The notes: a model not told the origin generated them from the letters alone. A DNA stretch of 42,726 nucleotides from Streptococcus shenyangsis (GCF_006385785.1 NZ_VFSH01000016.1:1-42726); one strand, 5' to 3'. Shown: positions 1 to 10,800, numbered from the stretch's first letter. Made by a program: numbers and translations.

Positions 1-71
1 AGCTTCTCTATGCTATATCCTTGTTTTTTAAGTTCATAGATCTGAACTTTATCATCATAAGTTAATTTCAT
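1..71 (-). CDS. IS3-family transposase OrfA, N-terminal 23 codons only
   Basis: Partial frame starting at ATG 71-69 and running off the window. The visible peptide starts MKLTYDDKVQIYELKKQGYS, the beginning of an HTH domain typical of OrfA of IS3-family elements. No Shine-Dalgarno sequence is exposed: the G-rich stretch upstream is inside the stem-loop at 80-120. The protein would bind the IS ends as part of the OrfAB transposase. Confidence 0.75.
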   Translation of the reverse strand, partial: MKLTYDDKVQIYELKKQGYSIEK

Positions 72-79
72 AATAAAAA

Positions 80-120
80 CACCCCAAAAGTTAGATTTTT
101 TCTGTCTAACTTTTGGGGTG
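80..120 (-). terminator. Stem-loop in IS leader, terminator-like, ahead of transposase start
   Basis: Arms CACCCCAAAAGTTAGA (80-95) and TCTAACTTTTGGGGTG (105-120) are perfectly complementary over 16 bp with a 9-nt loop. On the minus strand the hairpin is followed by TTTTTATT and then the transposase ATG. The same structure is in the right copy. It would stop outside transcription from entering the transposase gene and would hide the G-rich stretch in such a read-through RNA. Confidence 0.7.
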
Positions 121-127
121 CAGTTCA

Positions 128-291
128 ATATTAGGTATTCAAAACCTTAATACGATGCGTTTTATCATGCAAGGATCTACTATATTTCTACTCAATTTGA
201 GGCTTTATATCATAGTAGTCCTGCTCATTTACCGATTCAATTTTTAATCCTCGATTAATCTATACAAATAAGAATAATTTAGAGATAAAGT
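128..291. other. Short intergenic region between IS end and bgaA stop
   Basis: 164 bp without a recognisable gene. It holds a 23-bp sequence at 143-165 that recurs, inverted and with two mismatches, beside the other IS copy (42578-42600). I do not see a convincing intrinsic terminator for the gene ending at 292. Confidence 0.5.
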
Positions 292-3200
292 CTAATCTTC
301 TTTACGTTTTGCAGTCAATAGTGTTGCTGACAAGGCCAAGCTAACACCTGCTAAGAAGATGGCTGTATCAGATTCTCTCTCACCAGTTTCTGGTAAGCTA
401 TTTTGATCTCCTTTGACTGCTGAAGCCTTTCTTTCTGTAGTCTGGTTATTTGCTAAGTTCTGTACTGGATGCTCTGTTTTCTCACGAACTGGTGCTTCAT
501 GATTTCCTACTGTTGCTGGAACACCTTTATCCTCTGGAAGTTTACTATCTTGAGGCACTCCTGTATTTACCCCGTCTTTAAATTTAGGCTTCTCAGCGAT
601 TGGTGCTACCTGATTACCTACAGTTGATTGTTTCCCTATGTATTCTGAAATATCGTTAACTGCTCCTTCAACAAAGTTAGCTCCGCCTTTGAATTCTGGA
701 ACCTCATTGACTGCTCCTTCAACAAAGTTAGCTCCGCCTTTGAATTCTGGAACTTCGTTGACTGGCGCAGGTTCCCCGCCCTTACTATTTGAAATAGATG
801 GTTTTACTCCCACCTCGACAATGCGGTCTTGAGCCTTTCTTTGTTCAGTATGAACAATAGTTCTAGTAGTTCCTGATACTTGAATAAAGTCAACTTTTTC
901 TCCATCTTGTCCCTCAGAAACTACACGACGTTTACCTTGAGCAAGTTCAGGATTTTCACGAATAACTTCTTTAAATGGAAGCGGAGTCTTTTCAATTTCC
1001 AAGCTTGGAGTTTCTGCTACTAAGTTCTTAACTCCTTCTGTCGGAATTGTTTGGAAGGCTGCCTTAAAGTGTAAACGATACTCTTTCACAAGAGTTCCAT
1101 CTTTAGAAACAAGACGAACAAGTGTTGGAAGATTAGTATTTCCAGGATTCACAACTGTGACTACTCCATGTCCACTAGTTGTCGCAGTGACTTTTGGTTG
1201 GGAACTCATTGCTGTTAGTGTATAATCTGTCACATTTGGTTCAAAGTTTTCCAATGCTTTTCCATCGATCGAAATAGTCGCTGATGGTGTTTCCACTTCT
1301 GCTCCTTTGCCTGCAGAGTAGGCTGTAAATTCTACAAGTGCTAGGCCATTAGTAGTAGCCTTACGAGTCATGCGAGCACGAATAGCTGTCGTTTGAACCG
1401 GATCAAAGTTAAACTCGATTGGTTTACCAGCTACTAATTCTCCAGAAGCTTTATAAGGAATTGATTCCCAATTTTCTGCCTTGTTGAATGGATGGTCAGC
1501 ATTTTCTTCATACCGAGAAATCGTACTTGGTTCTGTAAAGGCAGGACCAATATATCTTTCTAGAACCATTTTCTCTGGGGCATCTGTTCCACTATCTTTA
1601 AAGAACTGGATTGCTACTTTTCCAATGGATTGAGAGGCAATTTTTCCATCCTTCTTAAAGAGTAGGCCGACAGAAGTTTCTTGATTTTTCGGAGTACGAG
1701 ACCAGTTTGTCCAACGTCCATCTTCATTGTATTTTCCATCATTGATATAGAAAATTCTATCATGTGAAGCTGCTTGTGTATCGTTCGTTGTCGAAGCAAA
1801 GGCTTTAGAATCCGTTTCATTGTTGCTTGGATTTTCTGACAGAACTTGGTTACCTTTAGCTACAACTGTCACCTGTATTTTAGTTGTTAGATTTGTACCA
1901 ATGACATGACCAGTTACTTCAAAACTTCCCTCCTGTTCTGTCGCATGTTCAGGAATGGCATCCCATTGAACTGCAAGGTTAGCCTTAACCCAGCCAGCTT
2001 GTGAAGGATAATAGACTGTCACTTCAGCAGGCAATTGAAGTTGATCACCAACATTCAGGGTCTTGGCACTATTTTCTGCAGCTGCTGATTGTGTTGACTC
2101 TTTTTCGTCATCACGGAAGATACGATATTCTTTCAGAACAGTTCCATCCTCAGCTTTTAAGATAAGACGTGTCGCACCTTTTTCACTTGTTGCAGGCACA
2201 ACTGTTACCAGACCATTATTGCTAGCTGTTGCAGTGATTTCTTTGCTAGATTTAGGAATATAGTAATCAGTCTTAGATGGATTGAAATGTTCAAGCTTCT
2301 TGCCATCTACTTGGATAGAAATTTCTGAACTTGTAGAGCTCACTACCTTATTTCCAAGGACAGTTAGCTCTGTCAAACCAACACCAGCAGTTCCATCTGC
2401 TTTCTTCATGCGCATACGAACAGCATAGGTTTCTACCTTATCAAATGTAAAGTGGTTGGTTTTACCTGCAGATAATTGTCCAGGAGCTTTGAGGTGTTCC
2501 ACCTCTTTCCAGTTAGCTTCATTATTAAATGGATGGTTGCTATCACGTTGAGCATTATTGACATCATTCGGAAGATCTGGAACTTCTTGACCGACATAGT
2601 ATTCAATAACATATTCTTTTGGAAGACCAATCGCTCCATCAGTATAGAAATCAACTGAAAGATTATCAACAAAGCGCTTGGTCAAATCACCAGAGTTTCC
2701 AAACAAGATTGATGCCCAGTCATTATCAGTATTTGTTCTCCAAGTAGTCCATCTATTTTTAGCATCTGTAGGCGTTCTTGATACAGTCAGGTCGTTCAAA
2801 GCATTAGCCGAATCATCCCCTCCTGTATTGGATACAATAGCTGCTGGTAATTGTGAACCTGTCCATTGTTTAGAGATATTATTTCCAGCAACCACTTGAC
2901 TAGAAACACGGACATGAGCCTTGGTGGTCAGATTGCTACCAACTAAATGACCATTGATTTCATACACCCCTTCAGTTTGACTAAAGTTAGCTGGTACCTG
3001 ATCCCAAACCACATCTTTGTAGATAGTGGTTCCATTAGAATGGTAAGCACGTACACTGGCTGGCAATTGAACTGTCTCACCCTTAGGAAGAGTAAGGCTG
3101 ATTTCCTCTGCAACTTGCAAGCCTTCAACCGTCACAGTTGCTTGAGCCTCAATATCTGTACCTTCTACATGTCCTTTAAGGGTAAAGCTATGATAGTGCC

Positions 3201-6200
3201 CCAATTCTTTTTCAGCTACTTTGTCCCAAGTTACAGCTACCTTACGAGGCAAGCCTTTATCAAATTCTGCTCCAACTTGACTAGGTAAATTAGGTTGCTG
3301 ATTGATATCGGTAGAGGCAGAAACTGGATGAAGTTTGACAATTTTCTTCTCTACTTTATTTTCTTTAATCACCAATTCAGTTGCGACAGATTGCGTTTTT
3401 TCTGTTTGATTGTCAATACGAGGAGTTAGAGTAACACGACCCTTAGTATAGAGCAACAAGTTCTGTCTATTTACCTCAAGATGACCACCATCAGCTGACT
3501 TGGCTTCTAAGTGGACATCTGACGCTGCAAATTCCGTCTGTGAACCATCCTCATAATGCCCAATCACATGATAAGGGAGAACTTGATCTTCTGTTGCTTT
3601 CTCTTTTCCTTCAACGTTTACTTCCAAGCGGGTCAAGGCAGGTGCTTCCTTCACGAATTGAATCAAGTAAGTTTGAACCAAGTCACCCTTCTGGTCACTC
3701 AAGAAGACAGAAGCCTGATAACCATTATCAGCAGAAGCTTGCTGAACTGTTACCTGATAGCCTGTAGTCTGTGCTCCAACACTTGGGATTTTAGCAGTGT
3801 AAGGAAGGGATACTCGGTAATAAGTCTTTCCAGGCTCAAAGTTTTCAAGAGTCTTATCTCCAACCGTGAGACCTGTAACAGTACTTTCTGTTTCCTTGTT
3901 GCTTGCGATAAAGGTTGCAGTTACTTCACGATCGTCATCTGTCAATTTACCAGTTGCTTCAGTTCGTCCACCTTCTTTAGTCAAGGCGGCAGGATCTTTC
4001 AAGGTCCAAGACACAACATCTGTATCAATCAAGCTGCCATCTGACAAAACAGCAGTAACCGTTTTATCCAAATCAGCTGCCGTTGTACCAACTGGAACTG
4101 TCGCTACCTTAGGCAACCACTTATCAAGTGCAACTACCTTGACAAGGGCTTCAGCCTTAGCTTCGATACCTTCTACATTACCAAATACTTTTTTCTCACC
4201 TGCGCTTGTAAGCAAGTCAGATGGCACGTCCCATGTTACAGTCTTTTCCTCAACACTACCGTCACTATAAATAGCTGTTACTGTTCGTGGTAATTCAGGA
4301 GTGGTACTCACATCAGTTGTGGCCTTCACAGGAGCATAGGCTATAAAGTGACGGTTTTCTTTCTTACCAGACACGGTTGCAACTGTTGCACTATCAGATG
4401 TTAAACCAGCAGAATCTGCATAAAGAGTAAATTTACCTTCTTTTTCTGTTGATTTTACAATGACAACCCCTTTACCATTGAAAGCACGTCTTTGCCATGT
4501 TCCATCTGCTTGAGCTTTGTAGCGTTCACGACTAGCTTGTTCTCCATTATCCACACCAACAATCTGTCCCTGACCATGAAGATTGAAATGAACAAGATTG
4601 TTAGCTGTCGGAACAACATTCCCTTCTCCATCAACAATTTCGTAATGGATGTAAGATAAATCTTTACCATCTGCTGTGATAACATGCTCTTCCTTAGTCA
4701 GACGAACTCTTGCTGGCTCCCCAGCAGTTGTCACACTATCACGCGCAATTTCGTTGCCATTTTCATCTCGAGCAATCGCAGTCAGTGTGCCTGGTTGGTA
4801 TTTAACGAGCCACTCGAGATACAATTCACTTGGTTTAGCTCCCTCATGATATGGACGTCCATCTTCTGTCGTTTTCTTAGTAAATTCCTTTTTACCAAGT
4901 GACTCTCCATTTAAGAACAATTCGACACTTGCTGCATTTGAGAAGGTACGAACCGGAACCTTTCCATCGACCAGCATCTTACGATCCCTGAGTGTCTCAT
5001 CAGTCCAGTTCCAATGTGGTAAAATTCGGACAGTTGGTTTTTCTTTAGCACTATACCATTCACTACGGTAAAGGTAAAAATCATTCTTGGGTAAACCAGC
5101 CGTATCGATGATACCAAAGTAAGAACTTTTTACGGGTGTATTATCTTGGTTATGCCATGGAGTTGGTTCACCGATATAGTCAATTCCTGTCCAGATAAAT
5201 TGTCCAGCATAGCCAGCATGATCACGGTCAAAAGTCCATGACTCAGTAGCTGTTCTTCCCCATCCAACACGGTCATTACCATAGTCAGATTGTTCATAGT
5301 GACGATTTGGACGGTTATCATGTCCAAGGATTTGAGCAGGATTGTAATAAGAATCACGCGTTCTAGTAGCTGAAGAAGTTTCAGAACCATAGATGAGCCA
5401 GTCTGGATGAGCTCTACGAACAGCTTCATAATTACGCTCTCCATAGTTCATACCCACAGCATCCATGATTTCTGCAACTTTCAAGAAATCACCTGTAGAC
5501 GCACGACTAAATTTATTTTCACCCATGGTTACGTAACGCTCGGTATCAATCGCTTTGATAACAGCCTTCAAACGTTTAGCAGTTTCAATAGAACGAGGAC
5601 TACCATTCGCTTCATCTACCTCATTTCCAAGAGACCACATCACAATAGACGGATTGTTCTTATCACGTTCTACCATTGTTCTAAGATCAAAATCAGACCA
5701 CTTCTCTCCCTTCTTAGCCTCGGGATGAGTCGCATCTTGATCAAAGAAACGTCCATAGTCGTAAGTCTTCTTGCCACCATACCAAGTGTCAAAAGCCTCC
5801 TCTTGAACCAAAAGTCCTAGACTCGCCGCAGCATCTAGCAACTGAGGGCTCGCCGGGTTGTGAGTGGTACGAATGGAGTTCACTCCCATATCTTTCAGAA
5901 GTTTTAATTTACGATAAGTAGCCTTATAGTTCTCTTCTGCACCCAAGGCTCCATTGTCATGGTGAATACTTACCCCATGGAATTTCATTCTCTCACCATT
6001 GAGAGAAAATCCTTCCTTAGCTGTCCAGTTAAAATAACGGTAACCAAATGTATCTTCTGTTACATCAACTAACTGGCCTTCTTTATAGACTTTTGTTTTT
6101 AGAACATAAAGTTGAGGATGGTAACTTTTCGTTGTCCAAAGAGTTGGCTGATTAACCAGGATATTCTGATTAAATTGTGCTGTTTCATTTTCTGCCAAAC

Positions 6201-7467
6201 TCTTAGTTTCAGAACGAACTAGTTCTGAAACAGCTTTACCCTCCTTAGTGAAAATTTGTTGCTCCACAAAGACATTCGCAGCCTTTTTATCTGTATTTTT
6301 AATCTTACTTTGAACTTGTGTTTCAACATTGCTATTTTTTTGTTCAGCTAATTTTGGTGTTGTAATGTGGTTCCCATTTTCCGCAACATGGACCTTATCA
6401 CGATAACTAAGGGTTACATCACGATAAATCCCACTTCCAGAATACCAACGACTACTTGGCTGCTTATTGGTCACTTGAACGGTAATGGAATTTTCACTGC
6501 CATCCTTGTTCAAAAATTCTGTAATATCATAAGAAAAATGATTATAACCACTTGGATAATGTCCTACAAATTTACCATTTACATAAACCTTAGAATCCAT
6601 GTAAACACCATCAAAATTGATACGAACATCCTTGTTCTTGTCTGCTTCATTCAGTGTAAAAGTCTTACGATACCAAGCCGTTCCACCATTTAACTGTCCA
6701 CCTTCGTTGCGAGCAGGAGACTTGTGATCGAAGTCAAAATAAATACTCCAATCGTGTGGTAGATTCAATTTAGACCAATCATGAACATCCACATCTTTTT
6801 TTGAAAAATCTCCTTGGGCGTTTAGTTTAAAGTACCAATCTTTATTGAAGTCTTGTTTTCGATCTGATAATAGCTGCTTCTCTGTTTCAACATCCGCTTT
6901 ACTTGACTCTTTAGAAAGCGCTTGCGTTTTTTCAGAAGAAGATTTGAGATCTGCAGTCGGTTTTACCTGATCCTTTTCTGAAGTTTTCTTAGCATCCTCT
7001 TTTACATCTGTTTCAACTGCTGCTGTAGATTTCGGACCATCTTCCACAGTCTTTGGATTTGTCTCTTCAGCTTTTTGCCTCTCTTCAGCTTCGTTTTCTT
7101 CTCCTACCTTATTTGGAGTTTCAACTTTAGGATTAACCAATTCATGGTTACCTTCATTAACAGGTTTAGTAGGTTCTGTATCCTTAGTCACTTTGTCTTC
7201 TGTCGACTCAGCTTTTGGCTTTACAAACTCACGTCCACCATTCTCATCAGCCTTTGCGATAGCAGCTGCCACATCATCGGGAAGCTTATCTAAAGGCTGA
7301 GGTTGATGAACTGTTGTTTCTTCTGTTTGAGTATTGGATGAAGCCACCTCCTCAGCTTGTACAGCTGAAATACCAAATATACTAGCCCCAATCATCACAG
7401 ATGCCGCACCTATAGCAAATTTACGAATGCTATAATGGCAACGTTTATCGAAAAGTCTTTTGTTCAT
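292..7467 (-). CDS. bgaA: Cell-wall-anchored GH2 beta-galactosidase (BgaA type)
   Basis: Surface exo-beta-galactosidase expected to remove terminal beta-1,4-linked galactose from N- and O-glycans. I start at ATG 7467 because AGAGGA lies 8 nt upstream and the peptide opens with a YSIRK signal (MNKRLFDKRCHYSIRKFAIG); the frame is open 26 codons further up. Length 2391 aa, a little longer than the roughly 2230 aa of pneumococcal BgaA. Order: signal 1-39; charged low-complexity region to about 200; GH2 sugar-binding and Ig-like domains about 203-490; GH2 barrel with acid/base E616 (SLGNE) and nucleophile E696 (YGSETS); several Ig-like (Big_4) domains; two CBM71-like domains at about 1530-1705 and 1877-2050, each with a W-T-x-W motif; EVPEFKGGAN repeats; LPETG at 2358-2362, hydrophobic segment and KRKED tail. 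A cre-like site lies 30 nt upstream of the start. Family assignment is secure; linkage specificity is inferred from the family. Confidence 0.93.
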   Translation of the reverse strand: MNKRLFDKRCHYSIRKFAIGAASVMIGASIFGISAVQAEEVASSNTQTEETTVHQPQPLDKLPDDVAAAIAKADENGGREFVKPKAESTEDKVTKDTEPTKPVNEGNHELVNPKVETPNKVGEENEAEERQKAEETNPKTVEDGPKSTAAVETDVKEDAKKTSEKDQVKPTADLKSSSEKTQALSKESSKADVETEKQLLSDRKQDFNKDWYFKLNAQGDFSKKDVDVHDWSKLNLPHDWSIYFDFDHKSPARNEGGQLNGGTAWYRKTFTLNEADKNKDVRINFDGVYMDSKVYVNGKFVGHYPSGYNHFSYDITEFLNKDGSENSITVQVTNKQPSSRWYSGSGIYRDVTLSYRDKVHVAENGNHITTPKLAEQKNSNVETQVQSKIKNTDKKAANVFVEQQIFTKEGKAVSELVRSETKSLAENETAQFNQNILVNQPTLWTTKSYHPQLYVLKTKVYKEGQLVDVTEDTFGYRYFNWTAKEGFSLNGERMKFHGVSIHHDNGALGAEENYKATYRKLKLLKDMGVNSIRTTHNPASPQLLDAAASLGLLVQEEAFDTWYGGKKTYDYGRFFDQDATHPEAKKGEKWSDFDLRTMVERDKNNPSIVMWSLGNEVDEANGSPRSIETAKRLKAVIKAIDTERYVTMGENKFSRASTGDFLKVAEIMDAVGMNYGERNYEAVRRAHPDWLIYGSETSSATRTRDSYYNPAQILGHDNRPNRHYEQSDYGNDRVGWGRTATESWTFDRDHAGYAGQFIWTGIDYIGEPTPWHNQDNTPVKSSYFGIIDTAGLPKNDFYLYRSEWYSAKEKPTVRILPHWNWTDETLRDRKMLVDGKVPVRTFSNAASVELFLNGESLGKKEFTKKTTEDGRPYHEGAKPSELYLEWLVKYQPGTLTAIARDENGNEIARDSVTTAGEPARVRLTKEEHVITADGKDLSYIHYEIVDGEGNVVPTANNLVHFNLHGQGQIVGVDNGEQASRERYKAQADGTWQRRAFNGKGVVIVKSTEKEGKFTLYADSAGLTSDSATVATVSGKKENRHFIAYAPVKATTDVSTTPELPRTVTAIYSDGSVEEKTVTWDVPSDLLTSAGEKKVFGNVEGIEAKAEALVKVVALDKWLPKVATVPVGTTAADLDKTVTAVLSDGSLIDTDVVSWTLKDPAALTKEGGRTEATGKLTDDDREVTATFIASNKETESTVTGLTVGDKTLENFEPGKTYYRVSLPYTAKIPSVGAQTTGYQVTVQQASADNGYQASVFLSDQKGDLVQTYLIQFVKEAPALTRLEVNVEGKEKATEDQVLPYHVIGHYEDGSQTEFAASDVHLEAKSADGGHLEVNRQNLLLYTKGRVTLTPRIDNQTEKTQSVATELVIKENKVEKKIVKLHPVSASTDINQQPNLPSQVGAEFDKGLPRKVAVTWDKVAEKELGHYHSFTLKGHVEGTDIEAQATVTVEGLQVAEEISLTLPKGETVQLPASVRAYHSNGTTIYKDVVWDQVPANFSQTEGVYEINGHLVGSNLTTKAHVRVSSQVVAGNNISKQWTGSQLPAAIVSNTGGDDSANALNDLTVSRTPTDAKNRWTTWRTNTDNDWASILFGNSGDLTKRFVDNLSVDFYTDGAIGLPKEYVIEYYVGQEVPDLPNDVNNAQRDSNHPFNNEANWKEVEHLKAPGQLSAGKTNHFTFDKVETYAVRMRMKKADGTAGVGLTELTVLGNKVVSSTSSEISIQVDGKKLEHFNPSKTDYYIPKSSKEITATASNNGLVTVVPATSEKGATRLILKAEDGTVLKEYRIFRDDEKESTQSAAAENSAKTLNVGDQLQLPAEVTVYYPSQAGWVKANLAVQWDAIPEHATEQEGSFEVTGHVIGTNLTTKIQVTVVAKGNQVLSENPSNNETDSKAFASTTNDTQAASHDRIFYINDGKYNEDGRWTNWSRTPKNQETSVGLLFKKDGKIASQSIGKVAIQFFKDSGTDAPEKMVLERYIGPAFTEPSTISRYEENADHPFNKAENWESIPYKASGELVAGKPIEFNFDPVQTTAIRARMTRKATTNGLALVEFTAYSAGKGAEVETPSATISIDGKALENFEPNVTDYTLTAMSSQPKVTATTSGHGVVTVVNPGNTNLPTLVRLVSKDGTLVKEYRLHFKAAFQTIPTEGVKNLVAETPSLEIEKTPLPFKEVIRENPELAQGKRRVVSEGQDGEKVDFIQVSGTTRTIVHTEQRKAQDRIVEVGVKPSISNSKGGEPAPVNEVPEFKGGANFVEGAVNEVPEFKGGANFVEGAVNDISEYIGKQSTVGNQVAPIAEKPKFKDGVNTGVPQDSKLPEDKGVPATVGNHEAPVREKTEHPVQNLANNQTTERKASAVKGDQNSLPETGERESDTAIFLAGVSLALSATLLTAKRKED
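660..761 (-). repeat. Two tandem 51-bp repeats in bgaA
   Basis: Copies at 660-710 and 711-761 differ at only a couple of bases and encode two identical 17-aa units (NEVPEFKGGANFVEGAV), with a diverged third unit (NDISEY...) following in the protein. The near identity points to a recent duplication. The motif is the EVPEF/GGVN repeat also found near the C-termini of the two neighbouring glycosidases. Confidence 0.9.
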
Positions 7468-7496
7468 TAAAATCCTCTTTTCTTTTTCTTGATGCT

Positions 7497-7511
7497 GAGT
7501 AAGCGCTTCCT
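7497..7511 (-). promoter_or_regulatory. cre-like site (CcpA) in bgaA leader
   Basis: The plus-strand sequence GAGTAAGCGCTTCCT matches 13 of 15 positions of the cre consensus WWGWAARCGYTWWCW, including the AAGCGCTT core. It lies between the predicted promoter and the start codon, where bound CcpA could act as a roadblock. Inferred from the consensus only. Confidence 0.6.
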
Positions 7512-7577
7512 TTTTTAGAAAAATAACTTCCTTCTGAACACACAACTAAGCATCGAGTTTGTTTTTTGTATATATTG

Positions 7578-7606
7578 AATATATCAAAATGAACAAAAAA
7601 TTGCAA
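7578..7606 (-). promoter_or_regulatory. Putative bgaA promoter
   Basis: On the minus strand, -35 TTGCAA (7601-7606) and -10 TATATT (7578-7583) are separated by 17 bp. A second overlapping pair (TTGTTC with TATATA, 16 bp) is also possible. Transcription would start near 7571 and give a leader of about 100 nt containing the cre-like site. Confidence 0.55.
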
Positions 7607-7708
7607 TCTTTTTTATGATTTTAATATAACAAAAAAAGATTGAGGCAACATCCTATAACGAGAAGCTTAACAATGGATAAAGAATCTGGTCCGAAACTAT
7701 CAACTATT

Positions 7709-7774
7709 CAAAAACCACACAGTGTTGCTTTCAGCTTGATGATGCTCAATACTGAAATCACTGTGTGGTTTTAT
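7709..7774 (-). terminator. Intrinsic terminator downstream of the GH20/GH84 gene
   Basis: The outer arms AAAACCACACAGTG (7711-7724) and CACTGTGTGGTTTT (7759-7772) are complementary over 14 bp. An inner TTTCAG/CTGAAA stem (7729-7734 with 7752-7757) continues the hairpin. On the minus strand a short T run follows (complement of the As at 7710-7714). It lies about 50 bp after the stop codon at 7825. Confidence 0.75.
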
Positions 7775-7824
7775 TGTGACATTAATGTTTATCCAGGATT
7801 ATTGAATAACTCTTTTTCGAATTC

Positions 7825-10800
7825 TTAATCCTTTTTCCTTCTTTTGATAAAAGCGGCAGAGAGAACTAGTCCAAGACCACCTAACAAGGCTAAAGTAGCT
7901 GATTCTTCTCCACCTGTTGCTGGAAGTTGATCTTTAACTTTAGCAACCGATGTTTGTGGTTGTTCTTGTTTTTGTGCTTGATCTGTTTTCACTGATGCAC
8001 TTGCAAATTCATCGGACTTTTCAACAGTAGTTTCAACATCACGATTGCCACTGCTCATCTTATCTCCATCGACTTTATCAACCGAATCTTTCAAGTTTTC
8101 CTCTGTTGGAGTGACTTGAGGGCTTGCTGTTTCTTTATATTCTGGGACTTCATGGACAGCTGCTTCAGTGCCATTTACGCCACCCTTGAAGTCTGGGACT
8201 TCTACTACTGGTGATGGTAGCTTGTCTGCTTTTTCAATAGCTTCAGTATACTCGGGAACTTCATGGGTAGCTGCCTCAACTGCGTTTACTCCGCCTTTGA
8301 ATTCTAGCCCTTCTACTACTGGAACCACATCATCGCCTGCTGTGCCAATAGCTTGAGTGTATTCTGGAACTTCATGAACAGCTGCTTCGACACCATTTAC
8401 GCCACCAGTAAATTCTGGGACTTCTACTACTGGTGATGGTTCGTCACCCTTACTTGTAGTTGGAGCCGGTTTGGCTGGTTCCTCTGGAAGTTCTTGGTGG
8501 AATGTCGTCATTTCGTAGAACTCTGGTTTACCTCCTTCCCAAACAAGTTTCACATCCAATAATGGAGATTTATCTCGGACAGCAAATGTTTGGAAGCTTG
8601 AGGTAATCTCACCTATTTCTGACCAAGAATCTCTTTTATCTGATTTAAGAGTTCGAGCCAATACTCGAGCCTTCACTCCTTGCGGAAGACTTGAAACAAG
8701 TCGAATATGGTTGACATCTGTCGGTTCTGACAAGTGGTAGACCAGCTCACCTTGTTCTTTCTCAGCCTTATAGCTAGTCAATACCTTACCATCTACGAGG
8801 TTGGTGTAGAGGTTACCTTGGCTTTCACCACTGTTTCCTTGAACAGTTGGATCATTAATCGGTTTCACGAATTCGCCATCATTGATAACCAACTCAGTGA
8901 AGCCTACAAAACGAGCATCATAGTTAGCTGTAAATAGAACACGGAGATAATTGGCTTTAACTGGACTTGCAAGTTCACCCTCGATGTAGCGGTTTCCTGG
9001 CATCTTAGAATCATGTGTCCAACCATCTGTCAAGGAATCATCACGTGTCTCATTGGCAACACCATCACCAACTGTCACAAGATCTGTCCAAGTCTTGCCA
9101 TCTTGACTGACTTGAATCTTACCATCACGGAGATAGTTTTGAGTGCCGTCTTGAATGTAAGCTCTAATTTTCTTGATTGCACGTTCACTACCTAGCTTCA
9201 AGGTGATATGACCATCTTTACGCGCATAGTCTGAAAACTCTACAAAGTTATTGTAAACTCCATCGAACAATTGATCCAAGTTCTTAATCTTACGAACGTC
9301 ATTGCGACCATATGTTGGATGGATGCCCATTGATGTCGAATCAAGTGTGGTTGGTTGAATTTCTTTTGTCTGAACAAGTAGAGAGGTTGCTGTCACTGCT
9401 TGTTCTTGGTCAGTCTTGTTGACCAAACGAACATAACGTACCAAGGACTTATCTGTCACTTGATCAGCCGGATACCATTCTTGGGCATTTGGAGAATATT
9501 CCAAATTAAGGGATGGGTTTTCTGTACCAACCGCTTGAATGAGTTCAGCTTGGTGAAGACGATCAAGTTTCATACCCAAATAACTTTTAGCTGGAAGTTT
9601 TGTTCCGCTCGGAATTTGCATATTATAACGGCCTAGGCTGTCATAAACTGGAGTTGACTTCAAGTTCTCAACATTTGTATCAGTCAATTGGCTATTGCCT
9701 GTACGTGTTTCAACTGAGAAGTCAGCGATACGCCACCATAGGTTGGTGTTCTTAGTATTGCGAATACGGACATAGCGAGCTGAAATTGGAGTTTCGATTT
9801 CTTTGGTTTGTTCACCAGTCAAGCGATCCAATTCTTGCCATGAGTTACCATCTGCAGAATATTCAAGAACACCTTCTGCTAATTTATCTCCTGAACCTTG
9901 GTGGAGACGAACCTTAGTCACAGGTTTGACTTCGCCTAAGTCTAGTTGTACCCAACTATTTACTGGAGTTGTATCAGTTCGATCAGCATTCGCAAGCATG
10001 GCTTCAGTATTGTCACGACCGTCTGTAATCTGACCAACTGTCGTATTGTACTTGTACATAAGATTTGGACTAATCGTCACAGTAGCTGCCTGTTTAGCAC
10101 GAGTAACTTCCACAGGGCGGTTAACAGCAATTTCTCTTACAGCAAACCAAGTATTATCACGATCTGAAGTCGCAATCATTCGAACAGCCTTGGCACGAAT
10201 ATTGAGTTTTTCATATTTAATAAGAGATTCATTTCCAGTATAGCTTGGTTCTGAAAGTGTTACCCACTCATCATTTTCATTTAGGTACTCAACCTTAGCA
10301 TTGTTAAAGGTATCACGAGGATTTGCTTGAGTTCCCATTGCAAAGGTCAAGTTTTGGAGTGGAACAGCTTTGTTAAATTTCAAACCAATGTAATCACCAG
10401 TCTTGATACTGTTTGGCGATTTGATTAATGCATGAGTTCCCAAATCTCCATCAGTTACCTCAGCAAGTCCGCCTTCTACACCTGTACGGTTTGTGATAAA
10501 GGTACTAATCACTTGATCAGGATGCAAGGCTTTTTGAACTTCTGTTGCCAAGATTTCACGCAGTCCAAGCAAGAATGGACGGATATGTTGAACACCCAAC
10601 TCAGCTTTTTCGTCATGGTCTACATAATGGAAGGTATAAGTTTGAGACTGTTCATATAGTTTCAATCCCTTATAGTAACTATCCCAAAGTTTTGCAGAAT
10701 CGTTCTTTTCGATAGCCTCTGTACCATCAAGGAGAGCACTCAAGGCATCCATTTGGTCAATGGTATTGTCCAACCAATAATGGATTTGAGCACGCATCTT

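Larger units (their letters stand above)
1..127 (-). mobile_element. IS3-family insertion sequence, terminal 127 bp (left copy)
   Basis: This is the terminal part of an insertion sequence that runs off the left edge. Read on the minus strand it begins with TGAACTGCACC at 127, has a 16-bp perfect stem-loop (120-105 with 95-80), and then the start of a transposase OrfA-like frame at 71. It matches the right-hand copy (42606-42726) at 119 of 121 aligned bases, in inverted orientation. The peptide start MKLTYDDKVQIYELKKQGYS resembles the helix-turn-helix start of IS3/IS150-group (IS861-like) OrfA proteins. The assignment to that group is from memory. Confidence 0.85.

Noticed and set aside
660..761. 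CRISPR-like repeat array
   Set aside because: The repeats are in frame, directly adjacent without unique spacers, and encode EVPEF units.
7468..7545. Longer bgaA start at 7545
   Set aside because: The extra 26 codons precede the YSIRK signal, cover the cre-like site and lack a ribosome-binding site, whereas ATG 7467 has AGAGGA 8 nt upstream.
7640..7828. 62-codon plus-strand frame
   Set aside because: It runs through the terminator hairpin of the hexosaminidase gene and resembles nothing I know.
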